DNA from: Centropus unirufus
Lineage: Eukaryota; Chordata; Aves; Cuculiformes; Centropidae
Length of the DNA stretch: 64,000 nt
Reading direction: 5' to 3'
NCBI GenBank assembly: GCA_013397695.1
Contig: VYZI01000108.1
Span: 1,006,303-1,070,302 of the forward strand
Under the pieces are notes generated by a model. The model saw nothing but the letters and a program-made list of their open reading frames with translations. It was not told the origin of the DNA and did no database searches. Made by a program: the position numbers and the translations under genes. How positions within the stretch are numbered: position 1 is the stretch's first letter; every line of letters begins with the position of its first letter. Below are positions 13,806 through 24,300 of this stretch, piece after piece.

Positions 13806-14342
13806 TGTATTGGGTTTGTGTGGCAAGGATTTTCTAGCGGGAAGGGAAGTGCGTAGGGGTCTACAGGAGTGGCTTCTGTGACAAGGTGCTAGAAGCCTCC
13901 CCCTATGTCCAATAGAGCCAGTGCCAGCTGACTCCAAGATGGACCTGCTGCTGGCCAACGCTGAGCCAGTCAATAAAGGCGGTAGAAGGGGCAAAAAAAC
14001 TGCCGCACAACAACAGTAGCAAGGAGAGGAGTGAGAAAAAAGTGAGACGAACATTCCTGCAGACACCAAGGTCAGTGGAGAGGGAGGGCATTGGAGCAGA
14101 TATATACCTGCAGCCTGTGGAGGACTCCACATCAGAGGAGGTGGATATTCACAAAGAAGTCTGTGACCCTGTGGGAAGCCTACACTGGAGCAAGCTCCTG
14201 GCATGGGCTGTGGAGAGAGGAGCCCACACTGGAGCAAGTTTGCTGATGAGACTTGTGGCCCTGTAGGGGACTCACATTAGAGCAGTTTGTTCCTGAACTG
14301 CACCTTGTGGAAGGGACTTACAGTGGAGCAGTTAGGGATGAC
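13806..14342 (+). mobile_element. Avian endogenous retrovirus LTR remnant (sense)
   Basis: The segment opens with TGTATTGGGTTTGTGTGGCA, which I recognise as the 5' start of an LTR family widespread in neoavian genomes. It carries that family's typical order: a short pyrimidine-poor start, a block around 13900-13975 about paired CCAAT-like and AATAAA motifs, an A-run near 13994, then a GC-richer tail of related units ending in GGAGCA. No internal gag, pol or env sequence flanks it, so it is a solo LTR or LTR fragment. A TATA box at the expected place is not evident, and that part seems shortened. The right edge is uncertain because the family's usual 3' end is not present. The family-level identification rests on recall and was not checked by alignment. 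It is more GC-rich than its surroundings, which explains the long antisense frame across it. Confidence 0.75.
14128..14330 (+). repeat. ~46-bp degenerate sub-repeats inside the LTR
   Basis: Copies of a motif close to CACACTGGAGCA start at 14128 (degenerate), 14181, 14225, 14273 and 14319. Spacings are 53, 44, 48 and 46 bp. The DNA between copies is also related, with CTGTGG or CCTGTGGGAAG-like pieces ahead of each one. The pattern indicates an old tandem array within the LTR and not five unrelated matches. No function is implied. Confidence 0.75.
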
Positions 14343-14700
14343 CTGCTATAGAAGTGTTCTCATGACACTGACTGAAACTGTGACAACAGGATCTCATCTT
14401 TTAGCTTAAGACATGAATTGGTGCTTTGACAAACCAGCAATACAGAGAGTCTCAGGAGGTGCTCATATGCAGTCCTCTTAAGAAAGAGGAGTCATCAAGA
14501 TAACCTCAAAGTTGTATTAGAAAGGAAAAGGATTGAGGAAGTAAGATCTTTGTGTGTTGTGTTATCTTGATTTGGGAGTCCTTCTCGTTGAGGAGAGCCC
14601 ATAAAATTGTGGGACCTTGAGCAAAGGACAGGTTAAGGGACCATATTTCATTTCTCTCTGCCTCCCATTTTTGTGATTGACTTCTATGTTCTGCTTCTCA

Positions 14701-14730
14701 ATGCAAGAGCATTTTATGCAAGAGCATTTT
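14701..14730 (+). repeat. 15-bp perfect tandem duplication
   Basis: ATGCAAGAGCATTTT occurs twice in immediate succession with no mismatch. Such short perfect duplications usually arise by replication slippage. Each copy contains ATGCAA, which resembles part of the octamer motif, but no regulatory role can be inferred. Confidence 0.9.
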
Positions 14731-15540
14731 ACTTCAGAGTTTGTCTCTTACTAAGAGTCATCTACAAGGGTTGGCAGGTGCCAACTATTCCTTTTCTTTG
14801 GTGGCCAAGCTCTTGAAATTGTGGTACGTGTTTGACCTTGCAGTGTCCACTCCCAAGATGCCTATGGACAGGGCTTGGTCTCACAGCTCAGGGTACACAA
14901 GTTTGGAAGCATAGAAGGTAAAAGTGAGGGAGGGAAAGGAGCCTGTGGGTAAAGTGCTAGCCAGAGCATCTGTGTCAAGAGGATGATAAGGGGAGTGCTT
15001 CTGAAACACAGAAGTCTTCTTAACCTGCTCCTATTCCAGAACATATCAAGCTACTCAGTCAGGAATGCATGTGATAAATCTTCCTAAAAATGCCAAGTGA
15101 ACCTCTCTGTCTTGGTCAGTTTTGGCTACAAGTTTTCCAAATGCACCACTTCAGAAATCATTCTGAAAGCATTCCTTGTCTGGAAAACTTGCTTGATATT
15201 GTTTTCTCCTCAGTTCCTTTTTCTTCTGATCTTTGATTTGAACCATCGTGAAGGAAGAGGAGTCCCTTGCCTACCAGAGCCTCAAACTCTGCTACTGATG
15301 CTGCATACGTTTCCCTGGCTGCCTGGCAGAGAGGCCTTGTGGTGATCAGGACTCACAGGAGCTTGTTTAGACCAGATGTATTGCTTATTACTGTGATGAG
15401 GCTTGGCAGGTGGAGAGGGAGACTGGATGGGAACTAGAAAAATTGGTTCTGCAAGAGAGCTTTGGCCTGTCATAAAAGATACGCATAAATTTGCTTGTAG
15501 AGTAAAAGCAGTGGGTCACTTCTGATGTTTAGGTGGTCTG

Positions 15541-15590
15541 TTATATTGAGATATATAATATGTATAAGATATATAATCTCAATTGAGATT
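15541..15590. repeat. AT-rich palindromic patch
   Basis: The segment is almost all AT with repeated GATATATAAT-like pieces. It ends in a 16-bp perfect palindrome, AATCTCAATTGAGATT, at 15575-15590. An imperfect second copy of the GAGAT arm lies near 15548, so the patch could fold into alternative hairpins. Confidence 0.8.
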
Positions 15591-17973
15591 GTTCTGATTC
15601 ACTACTATGAGCTCAACTTCAACATTTCTTGGGTTTTGTGATTTGTCTTCTAGGAAACATACTTGGTCAGCTGATACTGGAGACTTTTTCTTTTCTTAGT
15701 GAGGAAGGAATGGTTGAGGTAGGCAGAGGGACCAAGTAGTAGAACTATAGTTATTTTTTAAAATTCTTTTCTTAAAGATGTGTTATGGTACTGCCCTATG
15801 ATCCAAACTCATTTAAAGACTGCCTAAAAATAATACAGCACTGTGCATACAGCCTTTGCACCCCAAATTGTCATACATAGTAATCGCATAATGACCAGAA
15901 AAACATGTTAATGGACACATGAAATAGGAATTAGAAAGGAAGCCACATCCCTCTATTCGTATTTACAATGAATTCTTCCAGTGACTGAAAACATCAGTCA
16001 TGATTCTCCATCATTTATAGCTATGAGCTGTCTGTCCATGCCTATGTGCTGAAAAGCATTGATGCACTATTGAGAGAGCCCTACACTACTCATTTAATCA
16101 GTGTTGGCTCTGTATTTTACATAGAGCAGATAAAATCTGACTGATTTACCACAGGCTATGAGATAAATTTTCCTGTTGGTGCAGGCATATTGCCTGTTAA
16201 CAAGAAATGGAGTTCGACATGTCAGGCAATAGCCTTCTGTTGCCTCCTTGCTGTAATGCTTCTCCAGACATGGTTCCACCTCTGAAGTCAGGCTACAGTT
16301 AGGGATTTTGGTTTGAAGTATTAAACTAGCATAGAGCCCTAAGGAACTAATAGGTACAAATGAAGCTCTGCATATAGCTCAGAAGGGAAGAATTCTGCAT
16401 GAATTTCAATGGGATTTTATAAATAATTCATATAACTGGTTGTCTTCCTAGTACCATTTCTTTCATAAAAACTTTCAGATTTTGTAAGATGTGCAGGAAG
16501 AATATAAAAGTCATATTTCTCCACTGAGTTTCCATAAAAATGCAGAAAATAGTTTACGCCACAATAGCACTAAGTATTGTGTAATTTATCATCACTTTGA
16601 CCATATTGCATGTAGTAGCACTCTGCATTGCCTAAACTATAAGATACATTGATCAAAAACTGAAGGATGCTGGATACTCAACCTGTGATTTATTTTAAAC
16701 ATTTAAGTGAATGGTAATAGTATCCTTATGTATCAATGTATTATTAATTGATAGTAAATTCCCTTTTGTTTTCTTCTGAAAATTTGTAATTTAACATAAT
16801 CTCTAATTCTCAAAGTTTTGTAAAGGATGTTATTTATTTTTTTATGTTCGGTTGGGCCAATCATTCGAGGAATGAGATTTGTTTAGTCAGAGCAAATGTC
16901 TTCTACCTTGTGCCTACAACAAAGTAGATATGAGCTGATCTTTCATAGACATAGTCCCACAACTCTGACTATGAGCATTTGGGAAATTATGTACTTCATG
17001 ATGAAGAGAAGTTCCCATGACTTAAAGATTTCAGTGTATTTGCATGGCTTGTGCTACCTGGAGTGCAGAGTAAGGCAGATGTTTAATGTGTGTCTGAATA
17101 CTCTAAACCAAGGACCCAGTAGAGTAGTATGTGTCTGGCTTCACTTGAATACATGGCGATATTGGACTTTAAAATTGAATATTGAATTAACACCCCCTCC
17201 AATGTACTTTCTAATCAGCACTGTCTGCAATGTATCTGACTGTTTAAAGAAATTCTGTGAGAAACTTTGGGTTCTCTTTGGGGCTTTGTCACTGGCCTAC
17301 CAACAACTCTAATTCAGTGATTTCACTGACTTGTTCCCCAGTTTTTCTGTCTGTAAAACTAGGTAATGCCTGTGTCTACTTTTAGGAAAGGTACAGTGAT
17401 TGACTGATTAAAGAATCAAACAAAACCAAAAAACACCAGTGGATTGGAATGTTCTGGGTGGTAAAGCTCTTAATCTTTTTAATGTAGGTTTTGTCTCAAG
17501 TTAAGATGGATTTACCTTTAGAAGATTTTTGTATGAATCCCTTATTGCTTCCAGGACTCCTCATAAGTTGAGTTTACTGTAACATTTAGGATAGATGATC
17601 TGTAGGGCAAATCTCGGAACTGTAAGTACTGTGGAGTCTGTGAAATAGTGTTCCTAAACCTAGTCAGTGATGAGGTCATGATTTAAAAGGCTACCGGTTA
17701 GTCTTTGATAGGAAAGACTCTAATGAAAGCCAAAGCATTGGTAACAGTCATGTAAAAGCAGAGCTGTTAGTTGTTATACTCTCTTACGTTCTCTCCTGGA
17801 AGACTAAATCACACCACTGTATGTTTTTTAAATAAATTAATTGGCTATGCATAGTTCTTTGCTTTCTATTCTGAATGACAATAAGATTATATCTCTACTT
17901 GGTTTATAAAATATTTTAGAACTATTCTGGATGAAAGGTGTCAGAAAAGTGTAAGATGATGTTTTCCATATAT

Positions 17974-18053
17974 NNNNNNNNNNNNNNNNNNNNNNNNNNN
18001 NNNNNNNNNNNNNNNNNNNNNNNNNNNNNNNNNNNNNNNNNNNNNNNNNNNNN
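17974..18053. other. Assembly gap (80 undetermined bases)
   Basis: Eighty consecutive N. The left flank ends in CATATAT, so an AT-rich simple repeat may be missing. The gap splits overlapping frames on both strands, so translations across it carry no information. Confidence 0.98.
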
Positions 18054-18245
18054 ACCATACAAAATTCGTATCCCATGTATTGAGAATTACCGAAATTATT
18101 TACTATCAGTAGACAGTGAAGCAATTGGAATTAGGGCGCTGTGTCTAAGAGCCTTTAGCTAAGGTAGACCTATTCTTCTTGAAGAGGATTATGTCTTTCC
18201 CCTTAAACACAATTACTTTTACACTGTTGAGCAGTGATGTATCTA
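18054..18245. other. Non-coding DNA between gap and CR1 tail
   Basis: About 190 bases with no recognised feature. The right-hand end may include more of the diverged CR1 element that becomes recognisable just downstream. Confidence 0.6.
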
Positions 18246-18306
18246 GGGACAGTCTTGATGATCTTGGAGATCTTTTCCAACCTTAATGATTCTGTGGTTC
18301 TATGAT
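18246..18306 (+). mobile_element. CR1 LINE 3' tail (short fragment)
   Basis: The segment reads ...GATGATCTTGGAGATCTTTTCCAACC... and ends TGATTCTGTGGTTCTATGAT. This is the hallmark 3' end of avian CR1 elements, in which a DNA stretch ending in short ATTCTATGAT-like repeats replaces a poly(A) tail. Only about 60 bp of the 3' untranslated end is clear. That is typical of severe 5' truncation during target-primed reverse transcription, or of later decay. It lies about 190 bp downstream of the assembly gap, so part of the element could be more diverged or missing. Confidence 0.8.
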
Positions 18307-21300
18307 GCAATCATGACAACATTCCAGGGCACTTACCAGGTGTCTTCAGCCCAAGGAAAGGAATGGACTCAGTACCAAGATACTGCGCAACACTTTAACA
18401 GTGAAGTCCAATGTCAGAACCATGCAGCAAGCGTCGCTACTCTGATATAGTGATGTTATGGCACCCTGTGATTCCAGTGGAGACAGATTTTCTTGGTTTC
18501 CTTTTACCAGATAAGAGGAAATAAGTCTACTTCTCGATACTAAAGGGAAGACCCAGAAGGCTCCAGGCTGTCTTTGGAGAGCATTTCTGTGGTTAGTGCT
18601 TCACTCACATTGCTTAATGACAAGCATAGTGGAAAGAGTATGTTTAGGTTTATAGATTTGGGGAGCAACTTGCATTTTCTGACAAATTGTTTTGTAGACT
18701 TTTAGCATCAAATGTTGAGTAATGTTGCCTTAGAAATTTCACTAGTGAAATATTTTTTGTTGTAGGAAGACCAGGTGTTGTTACAAGTGCAGCAACTGTT
18801 ATTCTCTTGCTTGGCTGTTTATTTTTTTTCTGGTTTATGAAAAGAAAAGATGTGGTTCCCCTGGCAAAATCTGTGGATACTCTGAAGTATATTTGCTATT
18901 TTTCTTACAAAAAGTTGTTGTGGGTTTTTTTAAGTGCTTTTGTACGTGCTTGTCAGTAGCATTCACTGAGCTGCACTAATTTTGAAAAATTCAAAATAGA
19001 GTTTTGCCACTTTAGAGATAATCCATGAAAGCTCTCTTCCTGCAGACCGCAATAAATCATCCCCTCCACTAAAAGGCTGGATGTCATTTTAAATTTATTG
19101 CATGGAGCTGGTAGTGGACTTAAAAGCCATTTCACATGTCTTATTACTCCAGTCATCTAATTTATGGGTTTCAGCCACGATTGTAGTTGGCAACGTATTT
19201 TCCTTCAGCTGATTAATATGATTTTTTGCTTTTGCATTCATTTCTTTCTTATAATTTTCTAGAACCATTGCAAGAGACTTTGGCATCCAGTGTTTAGAAA
19301 TGAAACTGAAAGGTGCCAAGACAGACCGATGCAGATTGACAAAGCTTTGCTGGCTCTTAGCTGCACTTGTCAAAAGGTATCTTAGTTATTGTTAGTTGAG
19401 CAATCATGCCCTAGGAAAGAGAAAGCTGTCAGGAGTTTCCTTGTTTAACATGAGAACCTGTAGTTCTGTAGAGGGAATATGAAGGCAATCTATTAAACAC
19501 AGATGAGGTAAGCATAAGTAGCACGTTTAACACAAAGAATAATGAGATATTGGCACTTTTTTCTTTTCACTTCCTAGTGTGAAAACTATTTTGAATTTAC
19601 TGTGCTAGGTAAGGCTACCTTTTGATTCTCATCAGGCTAATCATCATAGGAAAGATAGTACGACTGATATGTAAACGAACTAAAAAGTACAAGTTATTAA
19701 CCTCAAGATGGACTATGTTGTCCATTTTAGAAGTTTAATCCTATGCTCAATTCCATTGATATGTGTCATATGCGAATTAATAATTCTGCAACACACATTA
19801 TTGGTGTATGTGGCCTGCATGTAGGCTTCCACAAATAATGTATATGTATTATGAAAGTATTTAAAATTATAGAGTCCTTATTATAGAGTACCTTCCAGAA
19901 GACGTACTGCATAATTCTTGCCCTGACTAGCCCTATTCTTAAATGTGCCCGTATTTGTACCTCTGTGTGTGTACATGGTGATGGATGGCTGGTGAGGAAC
20001 AGCATCCATAATAACAGTTATTTCTCTAGCATTGGAGTATGGCATGAGGAATTACGTGCTCTCATGCATCGGAACAATAGTGACAGGTCAGGCACAGACT
20101 CATCCAGAACTGCTTCAAGACAGTCCATGAGGTGCTGGATGAAGCTTTTCTGTGGCACAGATAGAGCAGCTGTTCCCCTGTCTGGTGGCCGTGGCTGGAA
20201 TGCCCAAAGATAGGCAGCTGAGAGCAGAGACAAGTTGTGTCTGATGCTGCCTTGTCAGCTGGACAACACTATGCTTAATGTCCAGACTGGTGACTTTATG
20301 ACAGCAGTGAATGTTGATGTGCTACAAACAGATTTTTGAAACCAGTATATTCTTTACTATGTATTTATATAAATACAGAGCCTAATGAGGAGGAGAAGGA
20401 AGTTTTACAGCTTTGACTCTCAAATACCCCTTCCCTCTGTTCCCTGAGAATTTGAAAAGATTAAAACCAAGAATGGTGTAAAAAGAATCCTGCTGTGGTT
20501 TCTACAGTGCATGTTTTCTGCTAATAACACCTGGGAGGCAGCGTGAAGTAACAGCTGAAGTGCTTAAGGGCACCTCTAGTGCCATCTACCTCCTGTGCAC
20601 ATCTGCAATTATGGGCATGCATCCAAAAGGAAGCTGAGAAGAAAATCAGGCAACGATGAGACCATTGCAACAGGAGGAGGAGATAGTTTTCTGCTGCTGA
20701 ATCTGTACGTTTCTGGGTGTAACCTGGGTACTCCAGGGTTAAGGGTATTTGCCAAGTGTTTGCGTAAGAGTAGACCTGAGACTATCAGTTTGATGTAAGG
20801 GAAATTGCAGCTTGTGCTACCAGGAGGAAATACTGTGCCTGGGATGTCTCCTGTTCCCCATGAAACAAATAGCCAGCACTGGTCAGATTCTGCAAGCCTC
20901 AGTAGGGTAGAAATGCTGCCTAACTCGTGCCTCCATCTCTGCTCAGTGATGATCTATGTGGAGTCCCAGTGTCCAGGTTCAGTACAAGTGGATCTGGAAA
21001 GTCTAAGTGGCAGTTTAGCAGGGAACTTGCTTTCAGATACCACTGCTGAATAGAAAGCTGATGCTGTAATAGGGAATACAATACTGGAAGTCCCAAGATG
21101 ATGAAAGATTAATGAGTAGGGGTTAGACTTGCAACAGCTGTTTCTTTCTTTCCTACCAGTCGTCGACAGTAATGTTATGCAAAGATAAACATATTAGCCA
21201 AATATTAACTCTTTTTTAAGCACTCAAAAAAGCAGCATGTGACAAGTTCCTATATCTAAAACAGAACAATGCAGGTTGCCAGTTTCAAGCTGAACTCAAT

Positions 21301-24300
21301 TGAGCTGCTACTGGAATCTCAAGAGAAGATTGTTTTGTGTAACACCATCAGTTTGCTTTAGGGTTTAATAATGAAACAAAGACTTGTTTTCCATGCAGAA
21401 AACTTTATCTAGGAACCAGATCTCGAGCAATTAATGCAGCAGCTACAGCCACAAGACCTAAGGTGATTTACCCAGTTTGAGGCTTGCTAAGTAAACACTG
21501 CATATTTTCTGTTGCTAATTTTTCACAGTTCATACTTCAGCATAATGATCTCTCTGTAGCTGGACAATATTTTGGGGAATGTTCAATCTGAAAATTAATT
21601 TGCTTCATCTGTAGTGACGTCTTCTTTGTGTTTGCTTCCTGTGAATGTTCCTGCTGTCAAGTTTTGCTGGCACGAATATGTAAAGACACAAATTTTTTAA
21701 ACTCTATGCACAGTTATTCGTACTGGATGGGCATGTGCGCTCTTTCATTTAGGAAACAAAAAAATGTGCAAATGCTCTCAATTAACCAATAGAGCTCTAT
21801 AAGAAAATATTGAACTGTCGGTGCTTGCACTTGCAGGGAAGTAAAAAAAAGAGATTTGCCCTCAACTCAGTTCAATATCTTCAAGTGTATTTTAAAATGC
21901 TGGGGGCAGGGAAATCCTAATTAATCTAATGAATTCCTCAGAGTACATTATTTGCTCGACTATTTATTATGTAACTAAACCTAATCCATTTTAGTTATTC
22001 ACTTTTTCCGGTTTGGCTGGGTTGTTTATTCATTTGCTTGGTTGTTTTTTTTTAAGCAATGAGGTCCTTTCATTAAGTCAATGGCATCCATTATCTGGTC
22101 CCTTTACTGTTTACTTCAAGATGTTAGGTATCAAAGGCAAATGTACAATCGCTATGCTATTTCTTCACCTTGCCACACTGATGGAGTCTTCTGTACACTG
22201 CTTTCTAAGAGAAAGAAACACAAAAAGACCAACTGGGAAGTGAGGCCTCAGAGCAGTGCAGCTCAGCAGACGGTGGATTGCTAATGGCACCTGTACTTCA
22301 GTCTGCAGTAGCGACTGCTAGCAACACACCGAGTGTGCTCTGCTTGATATATATATTTTTCAGCCCCTCCTGTTCTTTCCCCTACTCCCACACACTTAAT
22401 TAGAAAATCTTAAGCAGCCAGCGACGTTATCTGCCGTACCGTGTGTTAGTGAGGAATGCATTCTTTGATGTTGCTGATACGCTTTTCTATGTTGTGGGTA
22501 GTTAATTGGTAGTGGAAAGGAAATTTCTGGACTAGTGTAAAAGGAAGCTTCCTAACTGTCTCTCGTGCAGCTGGTCTCATGGGCTGGTGAGCCAAGGTGG
22601 GGTATTAATGTAGCAGTGGTGAGGAGGTCTTGCCAATATTGCCCACCCCCCAGCAGAACAGTGCAGAGCACCCGCACTTTTGGAATCAGTTCTGAATTCT
22701 TCTCATCTTGCATCTTTGTAAGGGAACAAAAGCAGGAATAAAATAGAGTGGTTCCCAAAAATGTGGAGGGACAGATTTCATGCTGCTATAAATCAACAAG
22801 AGTATGTGGACTGTAATCTCTCCTCGGGCCATAATAGTCCCTCAGCCCTTCGAGAACAGGGAATGTGGGTAGTGAAGCATTTGTAAAACAGTCAACTAGC
22901 CAATGAATTAGAACCTTGCAAAACTCAAAATAAGAACCTCAGTTTTATTTGAAGTTTGTTTTCTCCAGCTTTCAGGCCTTATTTTGCTTTTCAATTTTAC
23001 CTTGCCTTTGCTGAATAGAAGACTTCGCTACTAAATTCTAACTCCCCATTTATAGCCTTAGAAACTATGGTGAAGTCTTGCTTTATTCTTCTATTTCATC
23101 TAAACAACAGGAGGATCATGATCTTTCTCTGAAGGGTGGGCATATTTGGCGATTTTGGTTTTGGTTTGTTCAGCAGTATTAGATAATCTGATTTCTTTTT
23201 CTTGATGTCTCTCTTTTTGCTATTATTGCTCACAAGACAATTTCCTTAATCCAGTAATAGATTACTGTCATTGTAAAAGGTTCTTCTGTTCCTAATGAAC
23301 TTAAAATATTTTTCTGGTTCTTTAGGTGTGTTGGTTATGTGCTTGTAATGTCTTTTTGCTTCCCTTCTCTATTTTTTACAATGTCTAGTTTCTATTTTAT
23401 ACTTATCATTTCCACCTTTCTCTTTCTTCCATTTATTACATACATTTGAAAAATTACAGATGTTTTTACTTGCATTGTAAGCCTAGATGCATTTCTGCAA
23501 CCTGTGTGATTCTTTTTCTGAATCATTACACTGTAGCTTTTGGGGTGACTATTAAGATATTCTTAAGCCCTTGCCTATCATTGTAATTTTTCCATCATAT
23601 GTCTATATGTATATCTGTCTAATTTATTTCTACTGGCCCAATTTGGTCCTAATCATATTCTTTTTGGAACTGACCATTGAAGAGCAACAAGTGGAAAGGT
23701 AACTGATTTGAACTTTGTGCTGTGCAAACGTAACAGATGAAATGGAGCCGTGCTCACCTTGTACATAAGCAACAATAGCTTTTAGTTCCATTTCTGTTTC
23801 TTCTCATTTGCTAAAATGGGATGGAGTACAGGATGAAGGTCCTCCATGAGATCTACAGACCTCCCCACCTCCTTATTTTCACCAAATTATTATAATCAAC
23901 TTTGTTTTTTTTCTCCTACTCAACCACCCCAATGGAGAACTGACAGAACTAGCTGACAATAAATGCTTATCTTCCTTGGAGTTCCACAGTGGCTTGGGTT
24001 GGCTGAAGGGCTTGGGAAGAGCTGTCAAGCTCAATATTTACCCTCCTTACGGACTACTGTGTGCTGGTAGCACATGTGGTATGCAGACTGCTTCTTTCTT
24101 GGCTACCCTACTCTGGGGAATGGATAGCAAATACATGAGAGTCCAGATATTTAAGAGGCCGAGAGCAGCTCAGAATAGAATTTCTGTGTTACACAATTAG
24201 GTGAGTACTGAAGTATTAACCAGATATGATATACTTCCAGCTAATTTATGCAGTCTGGCTCACAAATGTGTAGTAGAAGAGGAGATTCAGCCTGTTTTTC

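Larger units (their letters stand above)
14343..17973. other. Unique non-coding DNA
   Basis: No gene is supported. A genuine ATG-initiated frame of 138 codons lies at 16896-17312 on the plus strand. Its translation is rich in Cys, Leu and Trp, with no recognisable domain, and no splice context supports it. A 15-bp tandem duplication lies at 14701-14730, and an AT-rich palindromic patch at 15541-15590. The block ends at an assembly gap. Confidence 0.65.

Noticed and set aside
13752..14237. 161-codon minus-strand frame, the longest in the window
   Set aside because: Most of it is the complement of the GC-richer LTR remnant starting at 13806, where stop codons are rarer. It opens at TTG and shows no protein family signature.
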